A stretch of 64,000 bases of DNA from positions 20,937,116 to 21,001,115 of the forward strand of contig NC_050474.1 in the NCBI RefSeq assembly GCF_013373865.1, given 5' to 3'. This DNA is from Monomorium pharaonis (lineage: Eukaryota; Arthropoda; Insecta; Hymenoptera; Formicidae). Under the pieces are notes generated by a model. The model was not told the origin of the DNA. It made no database searches and saw nothing but the letters and a program-made list of their open reading frames with translations. Positions 13,014-25,000 of this stretch are shown here, one piece after another (position 1 is the first letter of the stretch; every line of letters begins with the position of its first letter). Both the position numbers and the translations under genes were made by a program.

Positions 13014-16000
13014 AAAGTAAGAATATCGATGTATAGTGTACGGTTTAATGCGCCCCATTACATTCTCGATTCATCGTCATTATATGCGCGTTCACAATGG
13101 CATTTCTATCATTCGACGCGGAATATCATATCGTAATGTTGAAGTTAACACTACGATGTCTTCGGCGAAAGTATTCACGCATCTCGCATTCGAGAATAAC
13201 GCTCGTAGCTTTTGCCACCGGGGGGCATTCATTAATCATTTATCCCTCCACACGTTGCTCCACACATCTCCCGATATATTCATTTAGGATTTTAGGCGTT
13301 ATATTTATTTTGGATTTATTTCGGCTTTCATCCGCCTCCGCCCGTTTCTCCTATTCTGCCGGCGAACCACATCGTCGGTCGATGTTCAAACAAATGCACG
13401 TTCGAAACGCTCGAAATTCCATTAAGACGAATAACATAATGTGTATCTCATTAGTTAGTAAATGACTCGATCGTGGAATGTGTATCTACCCGATAAAGGT
13501 CTATGATGAGGTATTAAACTCTCTAATTTCCGAATTATTCGAAACAATTTCGAGGGTGAATAAAACGGGGAAAAAAAAACAATTTTTCACAAAAAAGGGT
13601 ACGATGTTTCCTGAAACATCGACAGATACAACATTGTTCGCTATATATTTTAGAAATCGATTAATAATTTGAAACGTACAAATATAAATTGATAAATATA
13701 AATTGTGTAAATATTATTCCTATTTCAATCATCACGAATTGCATTTCATCCTATACTTTTAAAAATACATTTAAAAATATATCGTTTGTGGTACGAGAAT
13801 AAAAAGACATAAATCAAATGTAATTACATCAAATATATTAATGTAATTATTGACAATTATTAAAGTAACATTCACTTGTTTCTCGGAAACTAGACGTTGT
13901 ACTATATGTATTAATGCTCATAAAAACTTACTCTGCATATTAATTCATAATTTATGTAGCTTATTAGGTGTATCTATATAAAATTAGCTAAAAACAAATT
14001 TTTTAAATGCGTAAATAATATTTCTACATTTGTTTTTTGTAAATTGTGTAGTTTTAATAATATTAGATTATTTTATATGTAACGTCCTATTCATATTTTT
14101 TTGCTTTTTTTCTTATAATGCAATTTTAAACATAAAATCGAGAGCAGTATAAACTGGTACACCAGTCGATAAGACAGACTAAGATTATAAGAAAATAAAA
14201 ACTCTCTCTATATAAGAGAATGAAAGACATTATGAGATTTATCTCTTAAGTTGATAACATTTCTAAAGTTTTATTTTTAATTTTGGTTTAAAAAGTATAC
14301 TCCAAGAGTGCAAAGTATCAATATTGGCGACATTCCTCTGCTATAATAATATATTTTGTTGTTCAAGAATGTTTAGCGTTTTACTTAGCATTAAATTTTA
14401 TTAGATAATTTAGCATTTTATTAAAGCATTACGTTGTACGGAGTAACTGTGGCAAATACAAACTAGATATTTTCTCTCATATAATGCGCTGTTTTGTAAC
14501 GTCGCTCCAAGATGCACGCGTGCACCGTAACGCAGTGCAGTCTGTCGCATGAGCTGCGGCTGTCAAGAGCAATGGTAATTACATCGCCGTGTCTCTTGTA
14601 TATTCACGTCGAGTTGATTCTATATAATAGCGTCGTGAATTTGTTCGCGATTCGTACTCCCGTGCACTATACGCGGTCGCAAGAGCAGTTCCGTTCTTTG
14701 ACGTTCTCTTCCGCGTGTTTGCGTTCAGAGGAACGCGATTTACGTTTCTCCATTGATCAATTCGCTTGGAGAAGGATCGTCAATCGTTGAACATTCTATT
14801 TTCATCGCGGCCAAACTTGCTGACATTTCAGAAGATATTTCAATATTACTCTTTCGCGTAAAAGTAATTATATTATTGCTTGTATTGAAACATATAATAA
14901 GAAATAGAAATAGAAATATTATATTATTTCTTAATTACATTTACCATATATATATATATATATAGGTATTTAAACTCGGAGGATATTTACTTTTATTTAT
15001 ATGTTCCATTTTGTTAAATATTGAAGAATTAAAATTAAATTAAATAGAGTCGCTATTGTTAAATAGTGCCAATTTAAGTCTCTTAAAGTGATAACATTTT
15101 TTTAATTTGTATTTTTTTTTAACTAAATTCTCGTAATACTATATTGTTAGATGCTCATTTTTGCTTATTTTATGAAAAAATTTAATTATTGCAAAAATTG
15201 AAACAATGTAAAAACGGCTACATTATCTAATAGAAGACACTTTCTAGTTTGTATTTATATTCCCAACGTTTTAATTTTTTTTCAGTTTTTTATTTAAAAA
15301 TACAATCTAATAATAAAGTGATATGTTGGTATTGATCTTCCTCTAACACTTTACTGTTTTAACTTCCATGTGTGTCTAATTTAACATGAAACATGTAGGT
15401 AGTTAAAAAAAAGAACTTGATTTAATTAACTCATTTCTACAGTTAAATTACTTAATTTCAAAGTAAACAGCGTCCGTACTAATGTAGTAATTGCACTTAA
15501 TAATAAATAATAAATTAAAAATTTCAATTATTTCTCGATTTAAAATGTTTAACTCCATTATTTTAGTTAAATTAATGACATACTAACAAGTGATAGTAAC
15601 TACAATTTGGAAGTGAGAGCATAGTGGCAATCTATATTAGAAATGATCAAAAATAACTCAATATATAATCCAATATAATTCGACGGTACATAGCTTTTTT
15701 CCTTTTTCCCGCTTTGTTTTCAAAACATGCAAATTAGAATCATGAAATTACTAAATTCGAGCGATTCGTGCGTTGTCGAAGTTTTTTTAACGGAGACATG
15801 GAGGAAGGCACTTTATTTTCGGAGGCATACACACCCGGCATCTCCCGGCGCTGACGGTTTTCGTTACGACAGCTAAGACAAAGTTTTCTGTAAAGTCGTT
15901 TGCGAATCTTCCTCCTCCGCGTCTTTGTTTTACAAACCCATCCTCCCCCTCCCCTCCCGACTACCGGGCCACCCCCCACTTGCCCTATTTTCATGCCACA

Positions 16001-19000
16001 AACTTCTCTTTGAAACGCCCCTTGCCCTGGCCGCTCGTTAACTTTGGATGTCCTCATTTACGCCTAATCGACTCGAGTCTCCCCGCCGGTGTTAAATTAT
16101 CGAACTTAACGCACGAAGGGGCACTGGAAGCGTCGTGGTGTTAACGCGCATAAAACATGTTCTTGAGGCAAGCACCGTCGAGAATTATTATCGCTCTTAC
16201 CAAAATCGAGTCTCGCGAGGATCGAGATTTCCGAGGATTCCGGCCAAACGATGATAAATACGCCGCGCCCACGATGTGTTTCGCTCGTACAATCTCGCCC
16301 CGCGAAATGCATGCATTATCCTCGGCCGAGTATCGCCGAGTGAATTATTTTAATGTCCATATACACTCGCACGTTAGACCTCCGAGAAGTTGCGCGTCCC
16401 TAAATTACAGATTAAAACTAGAGATAATCTGCATCCCTCCGTGATCTCGCGCTTCCGTTGCGAGTAATAGCGCCGAATTAATTTTCAACAGAGAATGCTG
16501 GCACATACATATCCGACTGTGTGTGTGTGTATGCGTACAATACGTCTGATATTTATTGCCAGCTACGTATTTGCGCGAGTTTGTACGGTTCTCATCCTCC
16601 ATTAAAATGTCATTCGCTTGATCGATTCGTCCACTCATCGCGTACGATCCGTCTTTGCGGGTAACTGTTAAACTGCGGACCCTCCCCCCCTCCCCCTCCC
16701 GGTACCGTCGCGCGGAGAGAAACGAAATAGGTTTATCGATCAGGGGCGATGTACAAGTTAATCGCGCCGTCGGAAAACGTACCGGATTTTTCGCGGGGGG
16801 AGGGGGGAGGACCGCAACCACCTCGCCTCGCGAGACTCGCTTCTCTCTCGCGATTACGCTTAAGAGATCGTACTGCATCCTTCTAAGCGTTGTTGCCTTT
16901 TGCTGGAAAGACGTGTGGCATGAGCACAACACGCAGAAGCTGGTAGCCGGAGACAACACGGTCGCTCGGGTATCGCCCCTAAAACCCGCGACTACCTACC
17001 ACTTTCGAGTGCTTGCGGAAAATCATCTTGGAACATCAGCGCCAAGCGACATCCTTCATGTCAGTATCAAACATTTGTCGAAAGACAGAGAATAGAAAAA
17101 AAAAAGAACACACATAACACACACAAAGCATGATCGAAAGAAAAAAAAAAGAAAACTTTCACATTATATCACGAAGTCATTTAACGTTATGCGCTAGACG
17201 TCAGACGGATTGTTTGTTTTTCACGTGCGCCCCGGGGGCGTCTCGAAATTTTCGAAACAGGTGCAAACGGACGGTGAAGTGCCCGGTGGACCGCCCAGGC
17301 ACGTCTCCGTGGAACCCCTGGGCCCGCAGCAGCTCAAGATCACGTGGCAACCGCCGGATCGATCCCTGTGGAACGGCGAACTACTCGGATACACCATCGG
17401 CTACACCAATCTCGGGTATCGTTATCTGCTTACCGCTCTTCAACTACGGTAGTTTGCGGCATTTAGTATCTATCGATCATTCGAAGTCTCGTCGAACAAT
17501 GATTGCGATGATCCCTCCCGATTCGCGCCTGCACGTAGCCTGCAAATTCATACAAAGCGAACCTTCAATAAATGTTGATTTTTGCGAGCAAGTGTTTCGA
17601 GGGTGAAAACTGAGGAGCGGTGAGAAGAACATTTCGAGGAGGAAGCCGTGGTCGTGATAATCTTAGCTGCGTTATTTTCGCGAGACGCCAAGACAAGCAA
17701 ATTTAGTTTATTTTTCTCTAATGAAATTGTGGATGAAGAGATTATTAAAAAAAAAAGGAAAAAAAACATTTGAGTTATTTGTAGTAGATCTACACACAGA
17801 AAAAAAGTAATGTAACCAATAACATATGTAATTGCAGGCTGCCAACTACATAAAATACTCAATACAATAATATTTAATGCAAGTACAATGTTGATAATGC
17901 AATAGCATATATTATTGTATTGAGTATATCTGTAGTTAACAGCCCGCAACTACATATCTGATTGGATATATTGCATTTTTTTTTTTCAGTGCATAAAACA
18001 CCGTCTGCATTTATAAATGTTTGGATAGACCTCCTTCTGAGAATTGTCCTCCTCAATTGTGTTTCCTCACTGAAAAAGATAAAACTGCTGTCGCGGCAAA
18101 AATCGTTTGCGACGAAACTTTTTGAATTAGACGCTATAATGTTCCGCGCCGTGACATTTCATAGCGCACACCGGAATAATTGGATCATACTTCGACGGTC
18201 CGGTCGCGCAGAAAGTACCAATGAATTCTTAAAATACCTTTTGTCCGAGCCCCGCAGTTATATTCCATTGAATTTCGAGATTGTTACTTCCTCCATTATA
18301 CTCGAATCGGACGGCGGAACGTAATAAATGCGGACGATAAGGACGATTTCCGGTAAACTTTCGGCGACAGCGACTTTCGTGCCGAGGATTTCCCGTTTCT
18401 CAGGCAGCACCGACTCTCGCGAACAATGGGGGAACGTGTAAGAGAAGAAAAGATGGTTTATATATTTTAATGCGTACTATCTATTTGTCACGCTGTTAAC
18501 TTCGTCACTGCAGAAAGTCGTTCCAACTAGCAGGCTGCCCGGGAACGAGAGAGAGGGACACTTGTCTCTATACAATTTGGAATTCGTAAGAGGGACGCGA
18601 TTACGCGCGTCCTCCTCCCACCTTTAGAAGATGAAACTTTTTGCGATCGATTATTTACAAAATCAATTTAGTTCGCTTCTCTTCGCGACACGCCCTTCGT
18701 GTTCGCGCGGTTGACGTAGATCCTAGCGCTGTCGATTGCCCTCTGTGTGCATCCGCCGCGTTATCTTTTCGCTTCAACGAACCGTGGTTTCGCGGCTTTA
18801 TTTCAGAGGAGATGATCAATTGACGAACACGACGCGAGTAGGAATCACAGGAAATGGGGACGGCTCGCACGATTACAGGCTAACCGGTCTACGAAAATAT
18901 ACCCAATATAGCATAATAGTGAAGGCGTTCAATAGCAAAGGAGACGGCCCGGGATCCGATCCCGTGACGGCGCAAACGTTCGAGGACGGTGAGTTGAACC

Positions 19001-22000
19001 CCCCCCCGCCCCTGTTTCCCCCTTTCCTCGTTTATCGAGCTCTTCCGTGGGATTTTTGCGTTAATAAAAATATCTGGCATGTTAAACAAAGCAATTACGG
19101 CGCATCGCTTTGAGGCAGTCTCTTTGCATTTTGATTACGGGCTAAATGTAATTGAGAATTGCAAATGATGAGATCAAGTTTCACATTACAAATTAATATC
19201 ATAATTTAAAGTTTGTCATATATACATTTTGGTATACAAACATTCAATGCTGTATATAATACATAATGTTGAACAACAGTAATCATTTGCGTAACGATAT
19301 TGGGTTATAGAACGCGACCCAAATCGTAAATTGTTATAAAATTCAATATTGACAATAATGATTTGGTTAAGTTTTTTTTACACCACGACCTAAATTTTGT
19401 TTCGAAAACAAAATTGCAATTTTTGCAATCGAGATTCTCTCACGTTTTTATAATTTTATATCTTTTTTACAACTTGGCTGACTGCATTTTAAATATTCAG
19501 CTACCCACGAATTTGGACAAATGATCTTACATATAATTAAATCTATAATTTAAAATTAATAAAAAGTGATAAATGTGTAAAAACTCACTTTCACAATTAT
19601 TCTTGTATCATCTGTAATATTAATTAATTTGTATGCCTTATCTACTATCCAGAAGAACACAAATAATGTTTCTGTGACTAATAAACTTTTGAACATTTTT
19701 TTTTCTTTTTCGTAATTTTCGAAATATACGTTTGTGGTCAATTTCGTGAGTCACTGCGAGTTCGATACGAGTCTGGGGTTATGGGCGCTGTACCAATAAC
19801 ATAAACCGCATTTTTCGACACGTCAAAGGAGAGCAATGCGCTACAGCGATTTACGGTACCGATTTGACATAGTTCCAAGTGCGCCACCGCAGAATGTAGC
19901 TTGCGCCGCACTGAATGGTCAGAACATCCAGGTGACCTGGAAACCGCCGCCTTCTGACAAAGTTCACGGGGTCGTACTGGGGTACAAGCTGCTGTACGAG
20001 GCTGCCTCGGACTCGCAGACCGGCAGGGAGACGAAAGTCAGTCATGCTCTCAGCACGGTCCTGCACACCCTCAGCCCATACACGAACTACACGGTGCAGG
20101 TGCTCGCCTACACCAGAGCCGGGGACGGCGTCGGCAGCAGCTCTGTGTCTTGCACCACCGGGGAAACCGGTAAATGGCGCTTAGATTACTCTTTGATACC
20201 CCGCGTTAACGACCTGTACAGATCATTTTCGACGCGATTATTTGAAAAGTTAAAAAAAGTCACCAACAAGCAGGTCTCCTAAAGCAACATCCCCTTATTT
20301 TTTAGAAAATATTAATACTGATAAAAAGACGATCTGCTTAAATAATTAAGTAAATAAAAAACCGTACTTCATATCTCCGTTAACTGTTCCTATGTACACT
20401 AAACTAAAAATAAATTCTTTAAATATGTATAAATAGTATTTTTATATATACGATTATTTTTTTAATCTATAAATTAATAGTATTTTTATCATTTTATCAT
20501 TTTCTTCAGCACAAATTGTAAAGATTTAAACAATAGTGAATATACTGCTGATAATACTAGATTATTTTGTAACGTATGTGTCTTAAAACTGTTTCAATTA
20601 TATTTTTCTCTACTATCTTTTGTATCTACAATATATTTCCAAAGTTTTATCTTTAATTCTATTTGAAAAATATGAATAAAAAACAAAGTGATATGTCACG
20701 ATATCGGAGATCTTTTTTTGTATTTAATAAAGTATTTCTCAAATTAGTTGCTTTCGAGAAGTTCAAGGCAAGAATGGAGTTTGTGTGGATGGATATAAAT
20801 TCATAATTGAGATCTGTTTAAATTCAACTTCGTGTCTAAATGTAATTCAAATGTTACGTGACACATATTCGATTTGTTTGACATGTGTGTGAACTCGGTC
20901 TATTTTCCGAGCCTTCTCTCTCTCTGTAAAATCATTGTCGATCCAACGATTGGCACTCTGTTGGCAGTTCCCGATGCACCGGAGCGCGTGAAGGCGGTGG
21001 TTAGCGGCGAGAACGCCGTCGTGATATCCTGGCTGCCACCACGACGGCCGAACGGGCTGCTTACCCAGTACACCGTCTACATCCGCGTGCTAGAGCAGGG
21101 TCAGGAGGTGAAGATCACCAAGAGCATCCTGCCCGCGCAGAACCTGCATCACGAGGCGACCGGCCTGAAGATGCATGAGACCTACGAGGCCTGGGTCACA
21201 GCCTCGACTAAGGTCGGCCAGGGCTCCAGCACGCCGGTCATCAAGCTTCAGCCCAGCACCACTGGTGAGCTAACTCGTTCTTGCTCTTTCGAGCGACTTG
21301 GGGATTATTGAAAAATTCCGCGCTTTCGTCGTGAAATTCAACCGCGGACGATCTGATATAACTTTTCATTTCCGTCGAGTTCCCTGCCGAGAAAAACTGT
21401 ACAACTGCTGAAACGCGCGCGGACTATACGGGAGAGGAATACGGATGGCCTCACACAGAAGCGCGACGGCTCCATATTCCATAAGGGAACATGCCCTTTG
21501 ACGTGGAGCCACGCTCCGCGATCGATAACGAACGTGAGCGCGGTGTGCTTGCCGACTTTTCGATAATACCCACATTTGCGGGAGATATAACACAGAGCGT
21601 AAATGGCACGGAAACTCGCGTATAACACGGCGGTCCTTTAATTAGTTCCAGCTGCCATAATATCGTATGGCGTGCCTATCGTGGTACCGTGGCGGGTGGA
21701 CGTTAATATGGCCTGCCTCGTTGTCGGCGACCCTCGGCCGACCGTCGAGTGGCGACGTGCCGACATGAAACTTCAACAAAAGTAAGTGCAAACGAAACTT
21801 GCGCGCGCGCAAAATACGTGCTGGCGGTGCCAGCTCTGAGCGTACACACGTTTCACCGAATGAGTTTTCCGCAGAGCCGACGTGGGCCCGGACAATACCT
21901 TAACTCTGAGAAACGTGCAGAGAAGTCACGAGGACAATTATTCCTGTCACGCGAAGAATCCGCTTGGCACCGACGAAATTACGTACACGCTGCATATACA

Positions 22001-25000
22001 GGGTAGGTAAGCGTAAAGCGAGAATCACTCAAGACCTGACTGCATTGTGCGTGCGAAATTTTAATCCGCCGCTCCTCCCGCGCGAGGATAATTCGATTTA
22101 AAAGTTACGTTACAATCTTTCTAACGCGACGAGCGTTGGTTGTATCGCGAACTTTCCCCCGAGCTTCGGAGGCAAAGTAGCGCTCGGCAAATTTTAGAAT
22201 TATAATTTCGATTAAAGGTATTACGTAATCTCGATTGAAGGCGCCTCTCGCCTCTGAAGCTCGAGCGTTTCACATTTATGCAGAAACTCTCTCGCGCGCG
22301 AGAGAGAGCGCGAGTCTTACCGAGAGACTAACTCCTGCATGAATTCTTATTCATGCGCGAGAACGCGCGGAGAGAAATGCTCTCTCTCTTTCTCTCTCGC
22401 ATCCCTCGCTCTCTCGAAGAGCGAATGTCGCTCGGGTGTGTTTCGCCGTCTCTCGAGCGAGGAGCGCACGAGCCAAGTTCTAATTGGTAAACTTTATGCA
22501 TAGTGCCGCCGACGTCGCCGACTCTGCTGGCGACCGGCACGACGACCGACGCCATCCAGCTACAATGGAAGCAGGGCGACAACGGCGGCGCGCCTATTAA
22601 GGGATTTCTCCTGGCTTATCGCCGGGAGTTCGCCGAATGGGAGGAGGTGATGCTGGACCGTCGTGAGAGCACGCATCTACTCGAGGGCCTGCAGTGCGGT
22701 ACACGGTACCAATTCACCCTCGCGGCGTTCAACAGAATCGGGAGTGGCAGCGCGAGCGAGATACAGACGGCGAAGACGAACGGCTCGAAGCCGGTCCCGC
22801 CGCCGAAGCATCACTTCGTCAGGCCGAATCAGACGTTCGTTATCCTGGAATTGGCGGCCTGGCAGGACGGCGGCTGCCCGTTGACCTACTTCGTCGTCGA
22901 ATATAAAAGGCTGCCCGGGGATTGGCTGCTCGGTAAGAACCCTACAACTCTTACCGGAAAGTTGAAGTCACGAGAAGCGGCGAGAGAAGCGCGGCGATAA
23001 TTCCCTGAAGCGTGGGGACGTCGATCGTATTAATTCGAAAATCGATATCCAAGAAGTTTCGCGAGAGATGCCGATTGTATTTGTTTTCCGTCACCGTGTT
23101 AATGTAAAAGTCGCGGAATCAATCGCACTATGTAACCGTTTCATTATATTTCGAATTAATTCGCAATTATTGATATCTGGAAAATATTTCAAGAATTCTC
23201 GGGCTGATTGCTTTAAGCGCCTCTATCAATGTGCGCTCGCATCCCGATAATTAATCAGATCTAACTGATACGTGTTGCCAGTGTCCAATAACGTGCCGCC
23301 GCAGTCGAAATTCCCAATCGTGGATCTCGAGAGCGGCACCAGCTACGAGCTCCGCGTGACGGCTTACAACAACGCGGGTTCCACCCAGGCTGAGTACCTG
23401 TTCAGCACGCTGTCACCAAGCGGGAACAACCGTTTGCACGATGACCATCCGCAGGAGAGCGAGAACACTCCGCTCTACCTCGACGCCCACGTTTTGGCGC
23501 CCAGCGTCATCTCCGTTCTCGCTGTCATGCTGGCGGTCGCCGGGGTGTGCTTTTGCCTCAAGACACGTGAGTACGAGACCTGTCAAATCCCGCTCTATCA
23601 ATTTACGCGTGCGCCCCTACACGTACGCTCTGTGAGATACGGTTTACCCACGTTGTAAAAAAAAAAAAAAAATCTGTCGGACGCCGGTTATTCCCGTGTA
23701 TTCCCACTTTGTGCGCGCTGCAACGATTCCGTCTCGAATTGGAACACGGTGGAGGGGAGGGAGAGAGAGAGAAAAAGAGGGATAGGACAGTCTGTGGATA
23801 TTTTATTTTTTTCGTCAACTACCCTCGATATCAGGTACAATGTCAACAACAGCAGCGGTCCGCGATATCCGCCGCGAGCGTTTGGTTTAATTAAAAACTT
23901 CATAAACGAATCACGTAGACGCGGGGACGTTGCTCCAGATAGATCGTCGAGGTTACGAGAACGAAACGAGAATATCTCCCCGTGCATAAATCATTCAGGA
24001 AGTACTGGCACGCTCGCTCGTACTTATTCGAGTTACCGCAGTTTCTTGATATCAGCTCAACACTCTACGTAAGCGCCCTTTATTTTATAACCACGGGACG
24101 ATGCGCTCAGTCTACACGACGATGGAATTTCATATCTTCCTTATACGCGCATTCGGCACTTCTGCTTTTGTTTAACTTCCTTTAAACTTCTCGACGAAGT
24201 GAAGTTCCTTTCGCGTCGATGGATTTATTTAACAAGGAGGATTTTATTTAACGAACATTTTGTCTTAGTTTTTTTTAATATACAGGATGATTTCCTGTAA
24301 CTCAATTATTTACAGATTAACATGGCGCATGCCATTGCATTAAAAAAATGATCATTTGAAATCTCGTAAAACAAGCATGAAAAATAAATGCTGCCCATCA
24401 TAATATTTGCTCCTTCAAAGGTAACAACTGTTCCGTCTGTATTATTTTCCCATATTATTAAAAACAACAGGAGATATTTTAAATTATTCGAGTTACAGGA
24501 AATACTCCGTTGACTCGCGTATATTATGAGAGTTTTCCAACGAGAAGGACATATCGACACGGAAGTCATTCCGTTCTTGTCTCACTGAATATCGAACGAA
24601 GACAGAATGGCTCCTGTGTCGATACGCGTGTCTACGTCTGGAAAGCTCTCCCTAGTGTAGCCAGCGTGTCACGTTAATTGCCGATCAGCGAGCGTCTGTG
24701 CCAATTCGAGTGCGCCGTTTCCAGATCCGGATGGATCCGGCGGCGCGAACGACCCGAGCTCGCAAACGCAGGCGGCCCTGGACAACAAGCACAACATGGA
24801 GCAGAGGGAACAGTACTACGCCACCGTGAGGAAACCGGGACAGCAGTCGCCCTGCCGCGAGGTGAGCGCCCTGGAACGAATACCCGAGTATTCGGAAGAC
24901 ATTTATCCGTATGCCACCTTCAATCTGCCCGAGCAGGAAAATCTTTCGGCGAACCCCATGAGACAGGCGTTCTTCTACGAACGCAGCGAGACGATGCTGC

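Noticed and set aside
23833..23890. Possible alternative cytoplasmic exon after the TM exon
   Set aside because: An acceptor-like cag exists, but in the required phase the frame stops after about 17 codons and no donor follows.
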